A stretch of DNA of 50,195 bases. It comes from Candidatus Campbelliibacteriota bacterium. GTDB lineage: Bacteria > Patescibacteriota > Minisyncoccia > Phycocordibacterales > CSBR16-193. Of the stretch, positions 42,375 to 50,195 are shown piece after piece (position 1 is the first letter of the stretch; every line of letters begins with the position of its first letter). The stretch spans positions 1 to 50,195 of the forward strand of contig SLDR01000003.1 in the NCBI GenBank assembly GCA_007125155.1, written 5' to 3'. The notes below the pieces were generated by a model. The model was not told the DNA's origin. It saw only the letters and a program-made list of their open reading frames with translations, and ran no database searches. A program made the translations under genes and the position numbers.

Positions 42375-43892
42375 ATGGCCGGATCAAAAGATCAAATAGT
42401 CGAACAATTAAAAAAACGTATCGAAGGATTCAAACCGCGAGTCGTTGAAGAGAATGTCGGAAGTGTACTGCAGGTTGGGGACGGAATAGCGAGGGTTTCG
42501 GGGTTGTCCGAAGCCATGTCTTCGGAGGTGATACGATTTGAAACTTCCGCCGGAGAAAGCATTTACGGTGTGGTGTTGAACCTGGAGGAAGACGAGGTGG
42601 GCGCCATAGTTTTAGGTGACAGTTCGGCCATAAAGGAAGGTGATAGGGTGGTGAGGGAGAACAGAATACTCGACGTACCGGTAGGGGAAGGTGTTATCGG
42701 AAGAGTCTTGGACCCTATGGGTAATTCAGTTGACGGAAAAGGAAAGATCTCATCCAAAGAAAGCGGTCCGATAGAGAAGATAGCTCCCGGGGTAATAGAG
42801 AGAGCCTCGGTTAATACACCTTTGCAAACCGGTATAAAAGCCATAGATTCGATGGTTCCGATCGGGAGAGGTCAGCGTGAGCTGATAATAGGTGACAGAC
42901 AGCTTGGAAAAACAGCAATTGCAATAGACACGATAATCAATCAAAAAGGAGAGAATGTTAAGTGTGTATACGTGGCTATAGGCCAAAAAGAGTCCAAAAT
43001 AGCCGGTATTGTTTCAAAACTTGAGGAACATGGAGCTATGGAATATACCACTGTGGTTTTGGCCGGGGCAAGCGATCCGGCGTCAACGGTATTCATCGCG
43101 CCTTATGCCGGTTGCACCATTGCGGAATATTTTCTTGATAAAGGAGAGGATGTTCTCATTGTGTATGATGATCTTTCCAAGCATGCGGTCGCTTACCGTG
43201 AGATATCCTTGCTTCTAAGGAGACCGCCCGGAAGAGAGGCGTATCCCGGTGATGTGTTTTACCTTCATTCACGCCTCCTTGAAAGAGCCTGCAAGTTAAG
43301 CGATAAGCACGGTGGAGGATCGATAACGGCATTGCCAATAATCGAGACCCAGGCGGGCGATGTTTCCGCATATATCCCCACCAACGTTATTTCGATCACC
43401 GACGGCCAGATATATCTCGATAGCCAGCTTTTTTATAAAGGTAACCGACCGGCTATAGATGCGGGTAACTCCGTATCCCGAGTGGGTGGAGATGCACAGC
43501 TTAAGATAGTAAAGAAGGTTGCGGGAAAGATGAGGCTTGAAGCGGCACAGTATCGTGAGTTGGCCGCCTTTACCCAATTCGGTTCCGATATAGACAAAGA
43601 GACCAGAGAGAAGCTGGATAGAGGTGAAAGATTGACGGAGATATTGAAACAGGATCAATATTCTCCACTGGATGTTTCCAAGCAGGTAATTATTTTTTAC
43701 GCATTGGTGAACGGTTATCTCGACGATGTGGAAAGGTCCAAGGTCAGGGACTTTGAAAAAGGACTTTATGAATTTGTTGAAAACAACTCCCCTGAGATCT
43801 TGGAAGAGATAAAAAGCAAGGCTGATCTGGATGAAAAGTTGGAAGACGAGATAAAGGATGCGATAGGGTCATACAAGAGTACTTGGGCATGA
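42375..43892 (+). CDS. atpA: F1Fo ATP synthase subunit alpha
   Basis: Non-catalytic nucleotide-binding subunit, 505 residues. P-loop GDRQLGKTA near residue 173 (Leu replaces the usual Thr of GDRQTGKTA), VYVAIGQK, the [42 protein letters not shown] block, and the C-terminal helical domain. It begins 61 nt after atpH without a Shine-Dalgarno sequence. Confidence 0.97.
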   Translation: MAGSKDQIVEQLKKRIEGFKPRVVEENVGSVLQVGDGIARVSGLSEAMSSEVIRFETSAGESIYGVVLNLEEDEVGAIVLGDSSAIKEGDRVVRENRILDVPVGEGVIGRVLDPMGNSVDGKGKISSKESGPIEKIAPGVIERASVNTPLQTGIKAIDSMVPIGRGQRELIIGDRQLGKTAIAIDTIINQKGENVKCVYVAIGQKESKIAGIVSKLEEHGAMEYTTVVLAGASDPASTVFIAPYAGCTIAEYFLDKGEDVLIVYDDLSKHAVAYREISLLLRRPPGREAYPGDVFYLHSRLLERACKLSDKHGGGSITALPIIETQAGDVSAYIPTNVISITDGQIYLDSQLFYKGNRPAIDAGNSVSRVGGDAQLKIVKKVAGKMRLEAAQYRELAAFTQFGSDIDKETREKLDRGERLTEILKQDQYSPLDVSKQVIIFYALVNGYLDDVERSKVRDFEKGLYEFVENNSPEILEEIKSKADLDEKLEDEIKDAIGSYKSTWA

Positions 43893-43924
43893 TTTGCACC
43901 AATGATGTATTTGAATAAAAAGAT

Positions 43925-44884
43925 ATGAGTGGTACAAAAGAAATATTAAGGAGAAAAAGAGGAATAGAGAATACTCAGAAAATTACCAAGGCCATGGAAA
44001 TGGTCGCGGCGACCAAAATGAAGAGGGCTGTGGATGCTGTATTAAAGACCAGGAGATACTCCGAACTGGGTTGGATGACGGTCTCGAACATAGCGGGGAC
44101 ATTTGACGGTAAAGAAATAATACACCCTTTTTTTTCACCGATGGGAGAAAAACCTCAGAAGATGGATGTAATTTTAATAACCACAAACCGTGGTCTTTGC
44201 GGGGGATTTAACTTCAACGTTGTTAATAAAATGCATCAATTCATACAGCAATATAAAAAAGAGGTGGATGAAGGTTTGAGTGTGGAGTTGAATGTTATGG
44301 GAAAAAAGGGTTACATAGCCAACAGGTATTACGGATATGAAATCAAGAGGGAATTTCCCAAAGAGGATATAATAACCGAATTTGAAGATGTTATGCCGGT
44401 GGCTTGGGCGGTCATGGACGGTTTCTTAAGAGGAGAGTCTGATATGGTTTATATCGCTTATACCGACTACGTGAGTTCCGCGAGGCAGTTTCCAAGAATG
44501 AAAAGACTTTTACCCATCATTACTCTGGAGAAGGATGAACATTTGGGAGAAACCGAAAGCTATTTTAATGTGAATGGGGATTCCGAAGCGGATATAGTTA
44601 ACGGTAATGGGCTTAAGAAAGCGGAGTATCTTTTCGAGCCTGATCCCAAGGCGGTATTGGCGGATATTCTGCCTCGTCTGATAGAGACTCAGATCTTTCA
44701 AGCTCTGCTCGAGTCTAACGCTTCCGAGCACAGCGTCCGGATGTCGACAATGCATCAAGCCAACGAGGCCGCCGGTGAGATGATAGAGGAACTTGATCTG
44801 ACATACAATAAAGCCAGGCAGTCCGGTATCACAAATGAGATCTCGGAGATATCTGCGGGTGTCAACGCGTTGGCTCAAGAGTAA
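43925..44884 (+). CDS. atpG: F1Fo ATP synthase subunit gamma
   Basis: The central rotating shaft. The 319-residue protein opens with RRKRGIENTQKITKAMEMVAATKMKRA and closes with LLESNASEHSVRMSTMHQANEAAGEMIEELDLTYNKARQSGITNEISEI, the two coiled-coil helices that fill the F1 core. TTNRGLCGGFN is the other family landmark. It is about 30 residues longer than E. coli gamma, with the extra part between 200 and 235. Confidence 0.95.
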   Translation: MSGTKEILRRKRGIENTQKITKAMEMVAATKMKRAVDAVLKTRRYSELGWMTVSNIAGTFDGKEIIHPFFSPMGEKPQKMDVILITTNRGLCGGFNFNVVNKMHQFIQQYKKEVDEGLSVELNVMGKKGYIANRYYGYEIKREFPKEDIITEFEDVMPVAWAVMDGFLRGESDMVYIAYTDYVSSARQFPRMKRLLPIITLEKDEHLGETESYFNVNGDSEADIVNGNGLKKAEYLFEPDPKAVLADILPRLIETQIFQALLESNASEHSVRMSTMHQANEAAGEMIEELDLTYNKARQSGITNEISEISAGVNALAQE

Positions 44885-44911
44885 ATAACCTGAATTGTTC
44901 ATGAAATTTAG

Positions 44912-46399
<1,488 letters not shown>

Positions 46400-46408
46400 T
46401 ATTTTAGA

Positions 46409-46855
46409 ATGTCTTCGGAAAGAAAAATAATAAAGTTTGAAATAACGACACCGGAGAGAACGGTTCTGACGGATAATATAATCAAACTCACCGTACCGAC
46501 CAAAAAAGGGGAGATAACGGTTTTACCCGATCATATTCCCATCGTCGCCAGTTTAATGCCCGGAGTATTGGAAATAACCGATGAGAAAGAGAACCTTGAG
46601 GTTGTGGCCGTGTCAGGGGGTTTCTTGGCGGTAATGCCTGAAAGCAAAGTGGTCATATTGGCCGATACCGCCGAGAGGGCTCCCGATATTGATGCTGAGA
46701 AGGCCGAAGAAGCCAGAAGGGTGGCCGAGGAGGAAAGGGAAAGGCAAAAGACCGAGCAGTTCGACACCAAGAGGTTCGCTGATGTCAATACAAGAATATC
46801 AAAGGAGCTTGCTCGCGAAAAAGCCGTCGGTAAATGGAGGAAGATAAAAAATTGA
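46409..46855 (+). CDS. atpC: F1Fo ATP synthase subunit epsilon
   Basis: Rotor-foot and inhibitory subunit, 148 residues. The beta-sandwich carries KFEITTPERTVLTDNIIKLTVPTKKGEITVLPDHIPIVASLMPG, and the C-terminal part is a long charged helix pair (AEEARRVAEEERERQ onward). It ends the complete operon; no terminator is evident in the next 130 nt. Confidence 0.92.
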   Translation: MSSERKIIKFEITTPERTVLTDNIIKLTVPTKKGEITVLPDHIPIVASLMPGVLEITDEKENLEVVAVSGGFLAVMPESKVVILADTAERAPDIDAEKAEEARRVAEEERERQKTEQFDTKRFADVNTRISKELAREKAVGKWRKIKN

Positions 46856-46991
46856 GAATTCCTCAACTTGTGAAGTCTTGTGAATAAGAGTTTCCTTATT
46901 TGATCTTATTGATTTTTATGGGTATTCGGGTTATTCTTCCCGGCAGGTAGAATGCTTTTTTAACTTTTAAAAAACCGATAAGGAGGTCCAA

Positions 46992-47381
46992 ATGGGCACA
47001 TCCGTTGATGATGCGAGGTGTGGCAAGGTAAGATCGGAGTACCAGGTCAGCTTCAAACACCTCGAAAGAGCCAAGGAGGTTCAAGGGAAAGGTATGGTGG
47101 TCTTTGTCAGGTTTAGTAAACTCCCCTCGCTCATAAAGGAAATTAGAGGAAGAAAGATCTTGTATCAAAGTCCGGTCGGTGTTGTTCCAAACCGAGATTA
47201 CAGTGTGGTTTACCTCATTCCGATGGAAGACATGGAAAAGCTGAGAACGGCGAGCCTGAACGGCATCAAATTCTATGAGATATTGCCAAGACCTTGTTTT
47301 TGTGCAAAAAAGGAGGAAAAACCTCACTACCTTCTAACCCTTGCAAGTAGAGGCCTTTATTTGAAAGAGATCGATCCTTAA
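46992..47381 (+). CDS. Unknown small soluble protein with strong ribosome site
   Basis: A 129-residue protein with no membrane helix and no signal peptide. The central part alternates hydrophobic and charged residues (GKGMVVFVRFSKLPSLIKEIRGRKILYQSP, then RDYSVVYLIPMEDMEKL), consistent with a small alpha/beta fold; three cysteines, two in RPCFCAKK. I know no family for it. AAGGAGG ends 5 nt before the ATG, and a terminator follows, so it is an independent unit. Its initiation differs from the SD-less atp genes next to it. Confidence 0.55.
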   Translation: MGTSVDDARCGKVRSEYQVSFKHLERAKEVQGKGMVVFVRFSKLPSLIKEIRGRKILYQSPVGVVPNRDYSVVYLIPMEDMEKLRTASLNGIKFYEILPRPCFCAKKEEKPHYLLTLASRGLYLKEIDP

Positions 47382-47385
47382 ACGG

Positions 47386-47411
47386 AAAAACGCCGATACG
47401 TCGGCGTTTTT
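47386..47411 (+). terminator. Terminator after the unknown small protein
   Basis: ACGCCGA-TACG-TCGGCGT with flanking A5 and T5, starting 4 nt after the stop codon. Confidence 0.85.
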
Positions 47412-47428
47412 AATATATCAGGCCCTTT

Positions 47429-47456
47429 TTGACTTTTTAACGGTTTAAGGTATATT
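47429..47456 (+). promoter_or_regulatory. Promoter of the five-repeat protein gene
   Basis: TTGACT, 16 nt, TATATT. The start near 47463 leaves a leader of about 320 nt before the ATG at 47784. Confidence 0.55.
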
Positions 47457-47462
47457 TAGATT

Positions 47463-47783
47463 TCTTAAGGTGCTTTTTTCAGAATATTCATAAAGGGTCT
47501 TCCTCCCGAGAAATCTTTTGAAAAACATTTTTTGGGAGGGATGTTCTTTGAAAACCGATGATCCGTTGCTGATTTAATTCAACGGCAATAAGAAGGGAGT
47601 CGAATGATATTTTTCCTTATTTTTGAAGGTTAAGTATAAGATCTTAGGCAAGCTCAAGGCAGGCGATTTTGAGAAGTGATCAGGATCAAAAATCTCCGTG
47701 TTGAGCCGGCCAAAGATGAAGAATAATTGTTTGGAGGAATTAGGTCATAACTAAAATTAAAAAAATCGAAAAAGGAGGAGGTC
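47463..47783 (+). promoter_or_regulatory. Long, potentially structured 5' leader (gene-free 320 nt)
   Basis: No coding frame is convincing here. Two hairpins stand out: TCCTCCCGA (47501) with TTGGGAGGG (47532), about 9 bp with wobbles, and CCGTTG (47563) with CAACGG (47580). The region ends in AAGGAGGAGG just before the ATG. The first hairpin's CCTCCC could also pair with that ribosome site. I recognise no known riboswitch. Confidence 0.4.
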
Positions 47784-48803
47784 ATGAAAACCTTATCTTC
47801 ATTGCTCATACCTTCTGTCATTGTCCTTCTGTTGATGGTGATTCAATTTTATGAAGGGAATAGACAAGACAGATCGGCAATGATGGAAGAGGCAAGGATG
47901 GAATTTGAGTTACTGTTGGAAAACCCCTATGGTGCGAGCGCTTACTCGAGCAGGGTTCAAGAAAAAGTCGACAAAGGACTTTGGACCTGGAAGGAATTGG
48001 GATTCACACGCGAAGATCTTTTCGATCGGGAACGCTTGGCAAACATCACTGTTGCCAAAATAAACTTTGAAAAGATGATAATTTATCCCTATGACTCGAT
48101 GTTACATTCCCAAAATATTCATAGGTTGATGGAAAGAGAAGGTTTGACTTGGGAAGATGTCGGATTCACTTCAGAAGGCTTGATCGAGCGAATGAGAGTA
48201 GCCAGGATCGAGACAGCAAAGCTTTATTTCGGAAGGATCCCTTATATACCTTCAAGAGCGGAATATTACGCTCATACGGTACTTGAGATAATTGAGAGCG
48301 ATGATGTTACATACGAAGATGTCGGATTCACTTTCGCAGATGTTGTTTATCGTATCGCGATCTTCAGAGATCGGAATTTCTCCCCCTTGGGAATCGAAGA
48401 AGGATCTGAACCGAGTCCGGGTGATATCGTTGATAAAGGCAGGATGACAAATGTCCAAAAGGCAATAGACAGTTTTGAATCGATGTTGACCTATCCGTTT
48501 ATCGTGGAAGCCTATGCTGATGTTATCTATGAGATGATAGAGAGTGGCGATGTTACATGGGAAGAGGTCGGATTCACTTCAGGTGATGTCAGGGAGCGAA
48601 AGAAGTTCATTAAGAAGGAAAACGTGGAGCGTTATTTTAATTTGATGCCGATATTACCTTCAAGAGCTGAACGTTTTTCTGAACGTATCCATGAAATAAT
48701 CGAGAGCGATGATGTTACATGGGAAGAGGTCGGATTCACTTCCGCGGATGTCATTGAGCGTAAAAGGCTGTCTTTATCCTTGATCAAAGATGGGATGCTC
48801 TAG
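47784..48803 (+). CDS. Membrane-anchored protein with five ~53-residue repeats (unknown)
   Basis: The 339-residue protein has one N-terminal hydrophobic helix (about 5-22) and then five copies of a unit of about 53 residues. Each unit is helical and ends in a TWEEVGFTSxDVxER-like signature: TWKELGFTREDL, TWEDVGFTSEGL, TYEDVGFTFADV, TWEEVGFTSGDV, TWEEVGFTSADV. A spacer of about 25 residues (GIEEGSEPSPGD) splits units 3 and 4. Units 3-5 are very similar even in DNA, so expansion is recent. I know no family with this repeat. A strong AGGAGG site supports the start, and the ~320-nt leader may control it. Confidence 0.7.
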   Translation: MKTLSSLLIPSVIVLLLMVIQFYEGNRQDRSAMMEEARMEFELLLENPYGASAYSSRVQEKVDKGLWTWKELGFTREDLFDRERLANITVAKINFEKMIIYPYDSMLHSQNIHRLMEREGLTWEDVGFTSEGLIERMRVARIETAKLYFGRIPYIPSRAEYYAHTVLEIIESDDVTYEDVGFTFADVVYRIAIFRDRNFSPLGIEEGSEPSPGDIVDKGRMTNVQKAIDSFESMLTYPFIVEAYADVIYEMIESGDVTWEEVGFTSGDVRERKKFIKKENVERYFNLMPILPSRAERFSERIHEIIESDDVTWEEVGFTSADVIERKRLSLSLIKDGML

Positions 48804-48876
48804 ATCTTGGTCATCGTATTCTTCATTTGTTGATATTATTTTTAAAAACGGGATCTGTGTTTAAATGAGGTTGTTT

Positions 48877-48916
48877 CGGAAGAGTACCTCGATCTTAAAA
48901 ACTCTTCCGCTTTTTT
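48877..48916 (+). terminator. Terminator after the five-repeat gene
   Basis: CGGAAGAG pairs with CTCTTCCG over a 17-nt loop, followed by C and six T residues. The rest of the 338-nt gap to the next gene shows only the promoter at 49053-49079. Confidence 0.75.
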
Positions 48917-49052
48917 ACGATGAGATCGTGACTGATGAGCCCGTACCAAGACACAAAGCAGGGCGAAAAAGAGAACCTTTAAAAGAATTTGGAAATTGAA
49001 CAAAATAAGCCTAATATTAAGGTGTTTTTGTATTTTTGATGATCATAGACAA

Positions 49053-49079
49053 TTGACAGAAAGCAAATATTGTTATATC
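49053..49079 (+). promoter_or_regulatory. Promoter of the glycine-zipper lipoprotein
   Basis: TTGACA (consensus), 15 nt, TATATC with a TGT before it (extended -10). The spacer is short but the extended -10 can compensate. The 5' UTR would be about 55 nt and carries AAGGAGG. Confidence 0.5.
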
Positions 49080-49141
49080 CTATGAGTAGTTACTTAGTTT
49101 TTTTGTTATTTAAAAATTGAATAAAAAGAAGGAGGATTAAA

Positions 49142-49627
49142 ATGAAAAGATGGGTCATTCTAATTGCCTTTCTGGCGCTTGTTTTGAGCGGGTGCCAACA
49201 CGGATCCGGATCAGGGCATACCGTCGGCGGAGCCGCTTTAGGCGGGATCGCCGGAGGGGTCATAGGTTCTCAGATCGGTAAAGGTAGCGGTCAGACCGCC
49301 GCCATTATCGGCGGGACGCTTGCCGGCGCCGCATTGGGCGCTTATATCGGGAGTTACATGGACAGGATGGATAGGATGGACAGAAAGCGGATGGCTGAGG
49401 CGCTGGAGACGAAACCGTCCGGCGCCACATCAGAGTGGTATAATCCCGATACAGAAACGGGATATTCGGTCACCCCGACAAGAACCTTTAAGGAATCCCC
49501 GAAGGAAGAAGCCCCCGACAGATACTGCAGGGAGTACACCACCGAGGTTAAGATCGGTGGCGAGACTGAAAAGGCCTTCGGAACCGCTTGCCGTATGGAA
49601 GACGGCACGTGGGAGATAGTGAACTAA
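49142..49627 (+). CDS. Glycine-zipper lipoprotein, 17-kDa surface antigen-like
   Basis: A 161-residue lipoprotein precursor: signal helix with lipobox LSGC (Cys18), then a glycine-zipper pair of helices (GGAALGGIAGGVIGSQIGKGSGQTAAIIGG and on, about 28-70), an MDRMDRMDRKR linker, and a C-terminal domain with YCREYTTEVKIGGETEKAFGTACRMEDGTWEIV. That C-terminal pattern and the zipper belong to the Rickettsia 17-kDa antigen-type family, typical of Gram-negative outer membranes. CPR cells have no classical outer membrane, so the gene may be transferred. AGGAGG lies 6 nt before the ATG. The encoded MDR triplet repeat is near-perfect in DNA. Confidence 0.8.
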   Translation: MKRWVILIAFLALVLSGCQHGSGSGHTVGGAALGGIAGGVIGSQIGKGSGQTAAIIGGTLAGAALGAYIGSYMDRMDRMDRKRMAEALETKPSGATSEWYNPDTETGYSVTPTRTFKESPKEEAPDRYCREYTTEVKIGGETEKAFGTACRMEDGTWEIVN

Positions 49628-49635
49628 GAACATTT

Positions 49636-49675
49636 AAAAAAGGGAAATATATTGAAAAATATATCTCCCTTTTTC
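49636..49675 (+). terminator. Terminator after the lipoprotein gene
   Basis: AAAAAGGGA...ATATAT pairs with ATATAT...TCCCTTTTT over a small loop and ends in a T-rich stretch. Confidence 0.75.
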
Positions 49676-49841
49676 TTTTAAGTGAGCTCGGCCATCCGGA
49701 TCGTAGGCAATGACTTTTATCATTAAAAGATAACAGGTCCGGAACTTGGATAATGTTTTCTTTTCACTAATTAGATACTGTGAGTGTCTTCGAGGATCGG
49801 ATCGGAGTGATATCGATCGAAAATAATAAGATATTTTACTG

Positions 49842-49923
49842 TGCCCGGGGAGAGAATCGAACTCTCATGGGTTGCCCCACACGATTTTGAGTCGTGCGCG
49901 TCTACCAATTCCGCCACCCGGGC
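49842..49923 (-). tRNA. tRNA-Leu (anticodon CAA)
   Basis: On the minus strand GCCCGGG pairs with CCCGGGC, the anticodon stem CACGA/TCGTG encloses CTCAAAA (anticodon CAA), and the long variable arm TGGGGCAACCCA marks a class II tRNA. T-arm GAGAGTTCGATTCTCTC. CCA is not encoded. Confidence 0.94.
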
Positions 49924-49973
49924 GTGTAATATAAAATACTATATAGATCATTTTTTTTCAAACTATGTTTTTG

Positions 49974-49982
49974 TGATATAAT
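49974..49982 (+). promoter_or_regulatory. Extended -10 of tRNA-Ala(GGC)
   Basis: TGATATAAT, an extended -10, ends 16 nt before the first tRNA base. Confidence 0.55.
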
Positions 49983-49998
49983 CTTTTGAGTATTTTGA

Positions 49999-50071
49999 GG
50001 GCCTGTAGCTCACCTGGTAGAGCGCGCCCATGGCATGGGCGAGGTAAGGAGTTCGAGTCTCCTCAGGTCCA
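49999..50071 (+). tRNA. tRNA-Ala (anticodon GGC)
   Basis: GGGCCTG pairs with CAGGTCC (one G-U), anticodon stem CGCCC/GGGCG encloses ATGGCAT, T-arm GGAGTTCGAGTCTCC. Discriminator A; CCA is not encoded. It complements the TGC isoacceptor at 36682. Confidence 0.95.
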
Positions 50072-50074
50072 CAA

Positions 50075-50195
50075 AAATAACGAGCGAAGCGAATATATTT
50101 TTGTAGGACCCCGACAGCTTGTCTGTCGGGGTAAATAACGAGCGAAGCGAATATATTTTTGTAGGACCCCGACAGCTTGTCTGTCGGGGTAAATA
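50075..50195 (+). repeat. 58-bp tandem repeat with internal hairpin, cut by the window edge
   Basis: Units 50075-50132 and 50133-50190 are identical; five more bases begin a third. Each has CGAGCGAAGCGAATATA and a perfect 10-bp hairpin (ACCCCGACAG / CTGTCGGGGT). It starts 3 nt after tRNA-Ala. The array could continue beyond the window, or it may be where an assembly stopped. Confidence 0.85.

Noticed and set aside
50075-50195. CRISPR array at the right edge
   Set aside because: Units are head to tail with a 58-bp period and no variable spacers; no cas genes are near.

Overview
The window reads as chromosome of a Candidate Phyla Radiation (Patescibacteria) bacterium, most likely a Parcubacteria-type lineage. 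The evidence is gene content and style: compact genes, an array of small two-helix 'CPR pilins', bPH-domain and single-helix membrane proteins, a UvrC-like protein without HhH, a bS16 with a long acidic tail, and a heavily degenerate MBL-fold protein beside gyrA. Stops are ordinary TAA/TAG/TGA, so code 11 fits and the recoded-UGA lineages do not. The assignment is an inference; no 16S rRNA is present.

Layout. 1-3.85 kb: start of a divergent gene running off the left edge, MBL-fold protein, acidic membrane protein, gyrA. 3.9-8.1 kb: methyltransferase, membrane-anchored solute-binding-like protein, six consecutive pilin-like genes. 8.1-10.9 kb (minus strand): a four-helix membrane protein and a probable SPFH/band-7 protein, each with its own strong promoter, Shine-Dalgarno sequence and terminator. 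11-15 kb: rnr (minus), then rpsP, khpA, trmD. 15-25.4 kb: rpoB, rpoC, dnaG, rpoD, all the core transcription genes plus primase. 25.5-32 kb: a UvrD helicase with RecB-type Fe-S nuclease domain, convergent with hisS-exonuclease-DsbA-like (minus); truB diverges from hisS. 32-36.7 kb: small membrane proteins, a SurA-N-like protein, UvrC-like nuclease, ddl, tRNA-Ala(UGC). 37-39.7 kb: soluble PAS histidine kinase and two REC-only regulators. 39.7-46.9 kb: a complete F1Fo ATP synthase operon (I/Z-like, a, c, b, delta, alpha, gamma, beta, epsilon). 47-50.2 kb: accessory genes (an unknown protein, a five-repeat membrane-anchored protein, a glycine-zipper lipoprotein), tRNA-Leu(CAA), tRNA-Ala(GGC) and a 58-bp tandem repeat at the right edge.

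Two gene-expression styles coexist. Most core genes have no Shine-Dalgarno sequence, and several carry a -10 (often extended, TGnTATAAT) only 6-12 nt before the ATG, which implies leaderless or nearly leaderless mRNAs. Five accessory genes (8278-9063, 9214-10848, 46992, 47784, 49142) have strong AGGAGG-type sites; four of these also have a recognisable -35/-10 promoter and a 5' UTR. I consider this contrast, the five-repeat protein with its long leader, the SPFH/membrane-protein unit and the six-gene pilin array the most interesting things here. All calls are from reading sequence alone; no database search was run.
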